Positions 53,920-63,593 of a DNA stretch of 64,000 bases are shown one piece after another. Location of the stretch: NCBI GenBank assembly GCA_016901755.1, contig JACJKV010000003.1, positions 59,528 through 123,527 of the forward strand, written 5' to 3'. The position numbers were made by a program, and so were the translations under genes. The DNA comes from Thomasclavelia spiroformis (GTDB lineage: Bacteria; Bacillota_I; Bacilli_A; Erysipelotrichales; Coprobacillaceae). The notes beneath the pieces were generated by a model. It did no database searches. It was given only the letters and a program-made list of their open reading frames with translations, and was not told where the DNA came from. Numbering within the stretch: position 1 is the first letter of the stretch; every line of letters starts with the position of its first letter.

Positions 53920-56409
53920 ATGAGTCAATTTCAAGTTAAAAATAGAAAAGGATATACTTTAGTTAATAAACAAAAAATATATTTATCTGCTCATTCAAAA
54001 GATTATAGATATATTGAAATAATTACTGATGATATATTAAAACAAGTAGATTGTGTTGTTACATATATAGAACCACATACTCAATTAGAACATATTGACG
54101 ATTTAAATGATATGAGTATTTTGGTTTTTGTAGTCAGTCAGAAGTTTTTGTGTGAAAATAACTATGCAAGAGATTTTGAATTAAAATATGCTTTAGAAAA
54201 TAATATCCCTGTCTTACCTATTTTAATAGAAGAAATTGAATATCAATTGTACATTCAATTTTTTATGAATGCGCAATATATTGTAAGAGAATCCCTTGAC
54301 ACTACAGAACGTCTATATGAACATAAATTAAAAGAAACAATTATTGAATATATTGGAAGTGCGAGTTTAAAAGAAAAGATAAAACAAGAATGTATAAGTC
54401 AAATATTTATAAGTTATAGAAAAAAAGATCGTCAATATGCAAATAAACTTATGGAAAATATTCATTCTATACCTGAATTAAGAGATACTATTTTTTGGTA
54501 TGATGAATACATAATAACAGGTAAAGATTTTGAAAAAGAAATTCAAAATGAGTTAAACGAAGCTGATTTTATGATATTGCTGGTTACTGAAAATATATTA
54601 GAAAATAAAAATTACATTTTAGAAACAGAGTATCCATATGCTAAAAATAAAAATAAAAAAATTATTCCAATAGAAATGAAGTCAACAGATCATGAATTGG
54701 TTCATAAGCATTATCCTAAACTTGATCATATTATTGATGGAAATAATTTACAATATTTAAAAGATGTATTATTACCTGTTCAAAAGAAAAAAAATAGAAA
54801 TAATCCATCACATCTATACCTTATGGGATTAGCAAATTATTATGGAATTTATATGCTAAGAAATCAAAAAAAGGGGATTGAGTTATTAGAACAATCTGCG
54901 CAAAAAAATAACTATAAAGCCTGTGAGAAATTGGTGAAATATTATCGAAATGGATTGCAAAATCAAAAAACTTCTCATTTCACTACTCAAGAAACAATAA
55001 ATGAAGTAGAAAATATATTCAGACAATCAGAAGAACATAAAGATAATGAGGCACATGGAATATTTATTCATAAAAATGATTTTATAAAAGCAGCGTTTTA
55101 TCAAGAAAAAATAATAAAAATAATTTACGATCGTTATAAAAAAAAGAAAACATTTGAAAATGCATTAGCGATTTGTTTACAATTACTCAATCTTCATTAT
55201 ATATATGTCAATTATGATGAAGAAAAAAATAGAAAAGTTTTACTTCAAATGGAAAAAGAAATCATTTGTTTTCATAAAAAATATCCTGCATATAAAGATT
55301 ATTTTTCACATGAATTAAAACGTGTTTATTCTAAATTGGAAGAAAGCTATGAATATTATGGTGAAATGGACTTAGCTAATTATTATCAACAAAAATCCGC
55401 TTCAATAAAAGTTGTTGAAAATATAGATGAAAAGGTTCATCGCTTAATGGGGTTACAACAATATCAAGAATGTATCGATATTTTAGAATCATATTTAGAT
55501 ACAGATGACCAAATGAATACAAGAGTATTATTAATGCATTGTTACATACTTTTATGTAAACAAAAAGAAGAAAATCAAGAAATTGAAGATGTTGTTAAAT
55601 ATGCAAAGATAGGAAAAGAATATGCTAGGCAATTGGTTAATGAAAGTCCAAATGTTTATAAAATGAATCTAATTTTTTTTGATACATTCATTGAAAAATA
55701 TGATTCATCAAAGAAAAAACAATATTTGCTAAGACAGGAAGCTGATGATTTAATAAAAAAAGGAAATAAACTGATTGGTGAAGAATATAAAAAAGCAATA
55801 CAGTGTTATGAAAATGCAAAGAATATCTATAAGACATTAGTAGAAGAATATGATGAATATAATGATTATTTGTCTTTGGCTGATTGTTACAGGTGCTTAC
55901 ATATTCTTAAATGCTATCCCAATACAATTCAATTTCATTTTGATGATATTGATCAATGTATTCAGGTATGTGAAAAAATATATTTAAAGTATGAATCAAA
56001 GAAGAATATGATTAATTATATAATTGCACTAGTAAGTAAAGCCTTATATTTAACATATTTTTTAGAAAAAACCACATTTTTATTTTCAGGCAAAAGAAAA
56101 TTATATCAAAAAGAACTTGAAGAATTAATCAATCAAATAAATAATCTGATGGATAAAAATAAAAGAAAAATCAATAGACAAGAATATAATCATTTACTTA
56201 TGTTTGCTTATATGTTAGAGGGAATTTGTTATAATGATATGGATAAAATAAATAAAGCATGTGTATTATTCAAGAAAACAAATCAAAGCGATTGCCTATT
56301 ATATGAAATATTACAAAGTTATCAAAGAAAAAATACTACTGATATTCTTCATAGTTTTAAAGTTTTCTTTCGATATCAACCTGAAGGATTACTTATTACT
56401 AAGTATTAA
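53920..56409 (+). CDS. Tandem-TIR protein with Sel1/TPR-like helical C-terminus
   Basis: 829 aa. TIR 1 (~18-105) starts QKIYLSAHSKD and keeps Glu87 (DFELKYALENNIPVLPI). TIR 2 (~160-255) starts QIFISYRKKDRQ with FWYDEYIITGKDF and Glu237 (ETEYPYAKNKNKKIIPI). Residues ~290-345 resemble a Sel1 unit (LYLMGLANYYG, GIELLEQSAQKNNYKA). The remaining 480 are helical, TPR-like. TIR domains of this kind cleave NAD+ or make cyclic ADP-ribose signals in bacterial immunity. First intact gene of a six-gene operon; GAGGG precedes the ATG. Confidence 0.85.
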   Translation: MSQFQVKNRKGYTLVNKQKIYLSAHSKDYRYIEIITDDILKQVDCVVTYIEPHTQLEHIDDLNDMSILVFVVSQKFLCENNYARDFELKYALENNIPVLPILIEEIEYQLYIQFFMNAQYIVRESLDTTERLYEHKLKETIIEYIGSASLKEKIKQECISQIFISYRKKDRQYANKLMENIHSIPELRDTIFWYDEYIITGKDFEKEIQNELNEADFMILLVTENILENKNYILETEYPYAKNKNKKIIPIEMKSTDHELVHKHYPKLDHIIDGNNLQYLKDVLLPVQKKKNRNNPSHLYLMGLANYYGIYMLRNQKKGIELLEQSAQKNNYKACEKLVKYYRNGLQNQKTSHFTTQETINEVENIFRQSEEHKDNEAHGIFIHKNDFIKAAFYQEKIIKIIYDRYKKKKTFENALAICLQLLNLHYIYVNYDEEKNRKVLLQMEKEIICFHKKYPAYKDYFSHELKRVYSKLEESYEYYGEMDLANYYQQKSASIKVVENIDEKVHRLMGLQQYQECIDILESYLDTDDQMNTRVLLMHCYILLCKQKEENQEIEDVVKYAKIGKEYARQLVNESPNVYKMNLIFFDTFIEKYDSSKKKQYLLRQEADDLIKKGNKLIGEEYKKAIQCYENAKNIYKTLVEEYDEYNDYLSLADCYRCLHILKCYPNTIQFHFDDIDQCIQVCEKIYLKYESKKNMINYIIALVSKALYLTYFLEKTTFLFSGKRKLYQKELEELINQINNLMDKNKRKINRQEYNHLLMFAYMLEGICYNDMDKINKACVLFKKTNQSDCLLYEILQSYQRKNTTDILHSFKVFFRYQPEGLLITKY

Positions 56410-56434
56410 AAACCATGGGGAGGAAAAAATAATA

Positions 56435-58402
56435 ATGAATCATGAACGAACAATCACAAGAATAATGGAGAAAACATTTGAAGAAATACAAAATGAAATG
56501 AAAGTGTATTCATATAATGATTTTCAAAAAGTTTTATCTCAAATAAAAACAGCAAAAAATAGGGGGATGGAATATAAGGGTTATGCGAAGTTATATCAGA
56601 TGTTAAGTGAAAGTCATATTGATTTTATAGAAACAAATGATATTTGTTATTATGAAAAACTGATAAATGATTCTATTGAAAAAAGCTTTGATGAAGAACA
56701 GGTTGTTAAAGGAATTTTACATATATTATTCAAACAATTCCAAAAATTTCCATCACCTTATCATTATATGAATCGAATGGTGACTTTTCTTTATCCAAAA
56801 TATCCTACAGATTCTTTACGTTTAAGAATTCTTAAAGGATTGATTGATCAAGAATATGGTGATTTTCTTCCCAATAGTGGTATTTCAGGAAAAGAAGCTC
56901 TTGATCAATATATGAAGTATAAATATTCATTAGATAATCCTACTCATAATCAATATCTTGCATGTTTAGATGAAGAAATATTTAATTATTTTTTAAATAA
57001 TGATCATCAAGAACATGATAGTCTAGCAGCGATGATTGAATTTTTAGAATCATTGAAGTATGACTATATGATCAAAGATGGATTGGTAATAAAAGGAAAA
57101 GAGAATAGTGCTTTAGATTATTTAATGAATGAATCCTGTTTTCAAGAGAAATTAAAAAGTATTTTTACCGATTTTGTATATGAAAATTCATGTGGGCAAT
57201 GTTCATTAGAAGGGTTAAAACAAATTTATACGAATGATAAAATTATAGAATTTAAAAAGCTAGAGAAGAATTTTAAAGGTATACTTAATCAAATTTTTTA
57301 TAGAAATAAAAATGGCAAGGAAAATTCTTTAAAGATAAAATATATAGATGATGTAAAAAAATTTAAAAAACGTAAACATCAACAAAACACATGTGAAATT
57401 GTTGAAATGGCAGATATGTTAGCCAATGGGCAATTCAAATCAGGTGGTAAAACGAAACAATATTTATATCTTTTTGCTATAGCGTTTCATATGACTTATT
57501 GTGCTTTTTCTGATGAAATACCTGATTATAATAGTGATATAGAAATTAATTTATTTAATGATTATTATCAAAATAATTTTATGCGTTATCTAGAAGATGT
57601 TTATAAAAATAAAAATAATGGGGCTTTTGCTTCTCCTGAAGGTTTTGCAATTAATTATAGAAATTATGCAGAGATGATTTATCTTTATTATTTATGTCAA
57701 AAAAATATGTCATCTTCTGACAAAATAAAAAAAGCTAATGAAATGATAAATATGATAGCAAATGAAAAGTTAACAGATCATCAATTAGAAAATGATCCTT
57801 TATTTGATTATAAACAAAATACAGTCAATAAATTTTATAGTAATGAAAAAGAATTTTATGACTATCTTCATGATCATTATGACTTTAAACATAATCAAAA
57901 TCATTTGATGATAGAATCAAATCAAAAAGAGGCTTATTTACAATATGAGAAAATCATTCAAAAAATAAAAGAGTTGAATGATGGAAATTTAAAAGATTTA
58001 AATTATGGTTTATGGTTTATAGATATGAAATTTGATGATTTAGAAAAACAATATTCGAATCAAATGACAGAACAAAATGATGATTTTATATTATTGTTAA
58101 AAAAAGTAGATTCTTATTTAAGAAAGAATTTTAAAAATTATGATAAAAAAGAAGTATTATTCAATAGTCATACATCCAATTCTTTAGATAGTTTATCAAT
58201 AACAAGAACAGATTTAATAGCAAGTTATTACTACTATTATAATTTAATGAATACTTCTGAAAAGACTTTTAATGAAACATTTTATGACTTTAAAGAAAGT
58301 ATAAAGTCATATCTAGAACAAGCCCATTATCAGCCTATTTCAAAAAAGAATATATTCGATGTGTTGGTTATCTTAAGTGCATATAGTTATCAAAAAATTT
58401 AG
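56435..58402 (+). CDS. Unrecognised 655-aa protein of the TIR-kinase operon
   Basis: 655 aa from the ATG at 56435, ~12 nt after GGGGAGG and 25 nt past the TIR gene. Mainly alpha-helical, charged, no signal peptide or membrane helix. Conspicuous segments are EMADMLANGQFKSGGKTKQY and GAFASPEGFAINYRNYAEMI. I know no family for it. Its place between the TIR and phosphatase genes suggests an adaptor, a sensor or a kinase substrate. Confidence 0.7.
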   Translation: MNHERTITRIMEKTFEEIQNEMKVYSYNDFQKVLSQIKTAKNRGMEYKGYAKLYQMLSESHIDFIETNDICYYEKLINDSIEKSFDEEQVVKGILHILFKQFQKFPSPYHYMNRMVTFLYPKYPTDSLRLRILKGLIDQEYGDFLPNSGISGKEALDQYMKYKYSLDNPTHNQYLACLDEEIFNYFLNNDHQEHDSLAAMIEFLESLKYDYMIKDGLVIKGKENSALDYLMNESCFQEKLKSIFTDFVYENSCGQCSLEGLKQIYTNDKIIEFKKLEKNFKGILNQIFYRNKNGKENSLKIKYIDDVKKFKKRKHQQNTCEIVEMADMLANGQFKSGGKTKQYLYLFAIAFHMTYCAFSDEIPDYNSDIEINLFNDYYQNNFMRYLEDVYKNKNNGAFASPEGFAINYRNYAEMIYLYYLCQKNMSSSDKIKKANEMINMIANEKLTDHQLENDPLFDYKQNTVNKFYSNEKEFYDYLHDHYDFKHNQNHLMIESNQKEAYLQYEKIIQKIKELNDGNLKDLNYGLWFIDMKFDDLEKQYSNQMTEQNDDFILLLKKVDSYLRKNFKNYDKKEVLFNSHTSNSLDSLSITRTDLIASYYYYYNLMNTSEKTFNETFYDFKESIKSYLEQAHYQPISKKNIFDVLVILSAYSYQKI

Positions 58403-58417
58403 TGAGGGGTTTTTAAA

Positions 58418-59092
58418 TTGATTAAAGAGTATAGTAAAATTGGTGAATATCATATCGCAAATCATAAAAAAAGTGAAGATTATTTATTAAGTGAAGACAA
58501 TGAAAATATGATGTTTCTGTGTTTAGCAGATGGTGTGAGTAGTTGTGAAAATAGTTTGCAAGGCGCAAAGGCTATTTCGAATAAGGTCAAAGACATTGTC
58601 GCTCATATCGACTTGTTTCACTTTGATGAAGAAGTTATTAAGAAACTTGTGATAGATGAACTTCAATATTCACTTAGACAAATTTCTCAAAATGAAAATA
58701 TTGATTTTTTAAGTTTGTCATCGACATTATTGTTTGTTTATTATAATAAAAGAAAAAATAAAACACTTGTTTTTTCTTTGGGAGATAGCCTTTCTTTAAC
58801 TGTATTCAATAAAGAAATAGAAATCGTTTCTTACCCTGTCCAAAATTTTCAAGGAATTTATGCGGTTACACATCATAATATTAAAGAACATACTCATATT
58901 CGTATTTTTGATGGCTGTTTTCAAAATATTTATTTGTTTAGTGATGGTGCCTGGAAGGAAATGGTCGAAGAAAATAAAATAAAAAAGAGTATTAAAGACA
59001 TACTTATTCGAAAAGACTACCAAATGTTAGACAATTATTTTAATCATTGTCATAATTATGATGATTGTAGTTATATAGGAGGTACTTTTTAA
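58418..59092 (+). CDS. PP2C-family protein phosphatase
   Basis: 224 aa, short for PP2C (~240-250). All metal motifs remain: D21 (KSEDY), D38-G39 (LADGVSS), GD at 122-123 (SLGDSLSL), D176-G177 (LFSDGAWKEM) and D215-D216 (NYDDCSYIGG). It removes phosphate from Ser/Thr. The start is TTG 8 nt after GAGGGG. Its stop overlaps the kinase start (TAATG), so it is matched with the kinase, presumably as its antagonist. Confidence 0.85.
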   Translation: MIKEYSKIGEYHIANHKKSEDYLLSEDNENMMFLCLADGVSSCENSLQGAKAISNKVKDIVAHIDLFHFDEEVIKKLVIDELQYSLRQISQNENIDFLSLSSTLLFVYYNKRKNKTLVFSLGDSLSLTVFNKEIEIVSYPVQNFQGIYAVTHHNIKEHTHIRIFDGCFQNIYLFSDGAWKEMVEENKIKKSIKDILIRKDYQMLDNYFNHCHNYDDCSYIGGTF

Positions 59093-62000
59093 TGGACAAA
59101 AGAATTGTATTATCTCAGAATATAAAATTATTTGATGAAAATAATAATGAATTTATAGTGCATATTAAAAATGGTAGTGAAGAATATGGAGGAAGCGTAT
59201 TAAGTTATCAAATTAATTTAGATCAAACAACAGGTCGTCTTAAAGAATATTATCCTTATGAATTGAGTGAATTTATAGAAAGAAATGATGAAGGATATTT
59301 ATTTATTAATGAAGTTTTAAGTGATAAAATCAATGAATTTCAAAAGGGAAGAGAGAGATATTTAAATGCATATCAAACTCTTTTAGAAAAAATAAATGAA
59401 AAGAAGGAGCTATGGTCCTATATTCCTTATTTTAGGATTCTATATGCAAGTCGTGACAAAACAGGAACGTTATATATATTTACTCCCGATTATGATTTAG
59501 AAGTGTATGAAAAAATGATAAGAAATGTTCAAGAAAATCCTACTCATGATACGGAACGAAATCTTTTTGTTATTTTAAATAGTATACTTTCATTAACAGA
59601 ATGTATTTATTCATTACATAATGCTGGATTGTTACATTTAGATATTAAGCCTAGTAATTTTGGATATTTAAAAAAGAATAATGAAGTTGATTATGATCTA
59701 TTAAATCTTTTTGATATTGATACATTATGTCCTATTATTGGAACTCAAAATAACATGAGAGAAACACCTAGATATAGTGATCCCTATCTTCATTTGAATT
59801 TTAATAATCAATATACAATACAAAGTGATATTTATTCTATTGGAGTTGTGTTATTTGATTCACTTGTTGTTTTGGATCAAGAAAAATATCCTCATTTTAA
59901 TGGATATCAAAAAGAATATCTTGAAAATATAGAGCAATACATCAATGATTCACTATTTATTAACTCTTCACCTGTTACATCTTATTATCAACTCAAAGAT
60001 ACTCTTATATATATATTAAAAAAATGTTTAACAGATGAAAAGATATTAGATAATAACCAGCAAGTTATTTTAAGATATAATCATTGTCAAGAACTTATGG
60101 AAGATTTAGAAAAAGCAATTTGTTATCTTGTACCTTCACATTTTTCTCATTACATTTCTAATAACAAAAGAATACAATTAATTGATGTTAAAAAATATTT
60201 AGAACAGGATATGCAAGTTATATTTCAAAATTTATTATATAATCATCCATTATATGAATATGCCAAAGAAACAATACAAGTGTTAGTTGCAGGCTTTGGA
60301 TTATATGGTCAACTATTTGTAGATCAATGTTTACAATCAGGACAGATGATTGATAAAAAATTAAAGGTGACAGTTTTGTATGAAGATAGTGTTAAACAGT
60401 ATCTTGATCAAAGACCATCATTAATGGATTTCTTTAATGGAAATAAGAAAAATAATTATGGAGATATCGCTTTTATTCAAATGAACTCTAATGAATATGA
60501 TGGGATTTTGAAAGAAGCTAAAAACTGTAATTATATATTTATTTCGTATTTAGATAACAAAAAAAATTATGAACTTGCAAGTCAAATAAATAATTGTTAT
60601 CAAAATAAGTCAATTCAATATATTGCAACTAAAGGATATGATCAAGATGATATGCATTCCGTAATTATTGATAAAGAATATAGTCAGTTGCAAAATTATG
60701 ACAGAATGAAAGAATTAGCGTTAAATACACATATTGTTTGGAATGAACATAGAAAAATTTCCTTTGATAAATTACTTGCAGAATTCAATGATAAATATAA
60801 TTTAGAATCAAGTTTATCATTTGCTTTATCACTTAAATATAAATTATATAGTTTAGGTATAAATGCTGACGATGCATCTGCTGCTAAGTTATTTAAACAA
60901 AAGATTGATAAAGCAGATAATCTAGAAAAAATGGCATGGATTGAACATCGTCGCTGGGTAACAGAAAAATTAGTATCTGGATGGACTCCAATGGATGTGG
61001 AAGAAGCAGCAGCTAATTATCCTCATACCAAAGATAAAATGAATAAAAAACATCTATGTATTCTTCATTCATCTTATGGAACGAAACTAGATAATATTTG
61101 TCATAATGAATGGATGAAAACACATATAGGATTAGATGATTTAGATAATGCATCTATTCAGTTACATCAAGAATTGACTAAGAAAATAGATGATAATAAA
61201 GACTGGCTTATGCAAACATCAGACTTTGATTCAATCAAAAAGATCATTGTTAAATATTATCATTCATTAGTTTTATTCAGCGCTTGGGAATTATGTATAA
61301 ATAGTTTAATAAGTGGAGACTATTATCAAAAAGGAATTTATTCTTACTATAAAGAAAAATTTGAAGAGAGTCTGGCGTGTCTTTCCAAAATACAACTTGA
61401 GAATACGATGAATTATATATCTAATATTGATTGTCATGTTCAGCCAATTTTAGGTGCACATAGTTATAAGGACTATAAAAAAATTGATTTTGATCTTATA
61501 GAAAAAATACCTTATATACTGACTTATTCACCTTCACTTCATTTAATGATTCCATATGTGATAGATAACATGTTTTTAAATGTATGTTCTGTTTTAACGT
61601 CTGATGTAAAAGAAGTGACATATCTTTATGAAATAAAAGGAAAAAAAGAATTTTTAAATTCATATAATAAAGTTAAAAAATTCTTTGATTCTAAGAAAAA
61701 TGATGTTATCATTCATTTTATTATTTTAAATGATACAGATTATCGATTATCTGTGGAAGATTTTAAGGATTCTAGAGTTAAATCTGTCATTAATTTAACG
61801 TATCATCATGATATTCATGTGATAGATAAATATCTTGACAATATTTATGCTATTGAAATGAATAAATCTCCACTATGTCAATTATTAAATAAGAAAGAAA
61901 ATCATTATCCAAGATATTCTTTTAATCTATCATCACAAAGTTTTCAAAATATCTATTTAGCTGATAGATTGACATATATTGATAATAAGGAATATTTAAG

Positions 62001-62997
62001 TGTTCTTGATTTTACGGAACTCAGTCAAGCATCTACACAAAAGAAGGGTCAACCATACTTTAAAAAAGAATATCTTGATTTATGGAAAATATATGTGAAG
62101 AATAGATCCTTATGGAAAAAGTTAACAGAAGGTATTGAAAAAGTTGTTTCTGAAAAAGATCTTATTACAATATTTGAGATTGAAGAACAAATACAAGACT
62201 ATGAATTACAATTTTGTATGCCGGTTGTATGTTTGAAAGGTGTTCATAAAATAATTGATGATCTTAAGAAACATAAAATTATATCTGGAAATTCAAATTT
62301 TAAAATTGATTCAAATTATATTGTTATCACTTTATATATACATGAATCAAATAAAGAAAAAATAAAATTAATATTTAATAAACCTATATCTATGTTTATG
62401 GATTATTCAAATATTGATATTGTTCCATTATATAGTAGATATGAAAATGGAAGAAAATACAAACTTGCAGTGAGATATTACAATTTAGAATACAGTCAAT
62501 TGAATATTGATAAAAAGTATAATGATATACTTCATCAGATAGAACAAAAGCAATTAATAAGTAGATATAGTCAAGATAAACAATCATTTTTTAGATTTCA
62601 TTCGTTTCAAATTAAAGAAATGCTTTGTAAAGCTGGAAAATTATATGAAATTTATATTTATTATTTATTAAAAGAGTCTTTATTATTTGATGATATTGAA
62701 AATGATGTGACTGTAAGTTGTAATGGTAATCCATTTACAAGTGAAATAGATATCATTCTCACAAAAGGATATGATTCTCTTTTTGTAGAATGTAAAGCAA
62801 CTACCGATCTTATAAATGAATATTATGAAAAATTAAATAATATTGTTAATCGTTATGGTAATCAAACAAAAGCAGTGATTATTACTGATTCACTAGAAAA
62901 AAAGAAGGATTGCCCTTATGGTATTCAAACATTTAATAGAGGTGAATTGGATAATATTGCTGCAAAACTCTTAAAAATTATGAAAGAAGGAAAGTAA
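59092..62997 (+). CDS. Protein kinase / Rossmann / RyR-like / PD-(D/E)xK nuclease fusion
   Basis: 1301 aa. Residues ~25-340: Ser/Thr kinase with K51 (RLKEYYPYEL), HLDIKPSN 182-189, D208 in the DFG position (LFDIDTL) and SDIYSIGVVLFDSL. ~395-540: TrkA-N-like Rossmann with GFGLYG 401-406. ~610-675: RyR-like domain (MAWIEHRRWVTEKLVSGW, later HNEW). ~800-930: alternating beta/alpha region, unassigned. ~1165-1301: nuclease of the DUF1887/Card1 type, with E1186, D1220 (SEIDIILTKG), E1233 and K1235 (FVECKAT). Inferred: phospho- and nucleotide-controlled effector cutting nucleic acid. Confidence 0.82.
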   Translation: MDKRIVLSQNIKLFDENNNEFIVHIKNGSEEYGGSVLSYQINLDQTTGRLKEYYPYELSEFIERNDEGYLFINEVLSDKINEFQKGRERYLNAYQTLLEKINEKKELWSYIPYFRILYASRDKTGTLYIFTPDYDLEVYEKMIRNVQENPTHDTERNLFVILNSILSLTECIYSLHNAGLLHLDIKPSNFGYLKKNNEVDYDLLNLFDIDTLCPIIGTQNNMRETPRYSDPYLHLNFNNQYTIQSDIYSIGVVLFDSLVVLDQEKYPHFNGYQKEYLENIEQYINDSLFINSSPVTSYYQLKDTLIYILKKCLTDEKILDNNQQVILRYNHCQELMEDLEKAICYLVPSHFSHYISNNKRIQLIDVKKYLEQDMQVIFQNLLYNHPLYEYAKETIQVLVAGFGLYGQLFVDQCLQSGQMIDKKLKVTVLYEDSVKQYLDQRPSLMDFFNGNKKNNYGDIAFIQMNSNEYDGILKEAKNCNYIFISYLDNKKNYELASQINNCYQNKSIQYIATKGYDQDDMHSVIIDKEYSQLQNYDRMKELALNTHIVWNEHRKISFDKLLAEFNDKYNLESSLSFALSLKYKLYSLGINADDASAAKLFKQKIDKADNLEKMAWIEHRRWVTEKLVSGWTPMDVEEAAANYPHTKDKMNKKHLCILHSSYGTKLDNICHNEWMKTHIGLDDLDNASIQLHQELTKKIDDNKDWLMQTSDFDSIKKIIVKYYHSLVLFSAWELCINSLISGDYYQKGIYSYYKEKFEESLACLSKIQLENTMNYISNIDCHVQPILGAHSYKDYKKIDFDLIEKIPYILTYSPSLHLMIPYVIDNMFLNVCSVLTSDVKEVTYLYEIKGKKEFLNSYNKVKKFFDSKKNDVIIHFIILNDTDYRLSVEDFKDSRVKSVINLTYHHDIHVIDKYLDNIYAIEMNKSPLCQLLNKKENHYPRYSFNLSSQSFQNIYLADRLTYIDNKEYLSVLDFTELSQASTQKKGQPYFKKEYLDLWKIYVKNRSLWKKLTEGIEKVVSEKDLITIFEIEEQIQDYELQFCMPVVCLKGVHKIIDDLKKHKIISGNSNFKIDSNYIVITLYIHESNKEKIKLIFNKPISMFMDYSNIDIVPLYSRYENGRKYKLAVRYYNLEYSQLNIDKKYNDILHQIEQKQLISRYSQDKQSFFRFHSFQIKEMLCKAGKLYEIYIYYLLKESLLFDDIENDVTVSCNGNPFTSEIDIILTKGYDSLFVECKATTDLINEYYEKLNNIVNRYGNQTKAVIITDSLEKKKDCPYGIQTFNRGELDNIAAKLLKIMKEGK

Positions 62998-62998
62998 A

Positions 62999-63289
62999 AT
63001 GGCATATAAACCACAACCCAAAGATACAAAATCAATTGTATTAGATAAAGAACTATTAGAATTATTAGAATCACTAGCAAAAAACAATCATGATGTATGG
63101 GCGTCTTCAAGAATTGCAGAGGGATGGACATATGGCGAAGTCAAAGATAGTCGATTAAAAACAACACCATGTTTAGTTCCATATGAAGATTTACCTGAAA
63201 GTGAAAAGGAATATGATCGTAATACATGCTTAGAAACTTTAAGACTCATTAAGGCAATGGGATATGAAATTATAAAAAAGGAGTCATAA
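62999..63289 (+). CDS. Stand-alone RyR domain protein
   Basis: 96 aa consisting of one RyR domain: VWASSRIAEGWTYGEVKDSR followed by PCLVPYEDLPESEKEYDR, a textbook match to the repeat first named in ryanodine receptors. In bacteria these domains occur in conflict and signalling operons and have been proposed to bind nucleotides. It begins 1 nt after the kinase-nuclease stop. Confidence 0.9.
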   Translation: MAYKPQPKDTKSIVLDKELLELLESLAKNNHDVWASSRIAEGWTYGEVKDSRLKTTPCLVPYEDLPESEKEYDRNTCLETLRLIKAMGYEIIKKES

Positions 63290-63290
63290 T

Positions 63291-63593
63291 ATGAAATTGT
63301 TTGTTGATGATGTTAGAGATCCTGTTGGTGAAGGATTTACAGTTGTACGTCAATATAAGCAAGCTGTTTTATTGCTTGATTTATTAGAATTTGATTTTAT
63401 TTCATTAGATTATGATATACAGGATGGTTATACTGGTTTAGATATATTAAAATATATGTCTGATAACAACAAGTATCCAAAAAATCAATTAAATATACAT
63501 TCAACACATTCAATAGGAAGTGTTGCAATGTATAAATATGCAAAAGAACATTTTCCTCATAATATTCGTATTACTCAAAATACTATACGATGA
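63291..63593 (+). CDS. Small receiver-like protein (cyclic-phosphate processing REC type)
   Basis: 100 aa: KLFVDDVRDPVGEGFTVVR, FISLDYDIQDGYTGLDIL and NIHSTHSIGSVAMYKY. This is the pattern of a small receiver-derived family annotated as cyclic-phosphate processing receiver, with acidic residues and a conserved His-Ser. It is not a classical two-component receiver, since no output domain or histidine kinase is present. It begins 1 nt after the RyR gene and ends the operon. Confidence 0.8.
   Translation: MKLFVDDVRDPVGEGFTVVRQYKQAVLLLDLLEFDFISLDYDIQDGYTGLDILKYMSDNNKYPKNQLNIHSTHSIGSVAMYKYAKEHFPHNIRITQNTIR

Noticed and set aside
63291..63593. Classical two-component response regulator
   Set aside because: No output domain or histidine kinase, and the HSTHSIG motif fits the small receiver-derived family instead.
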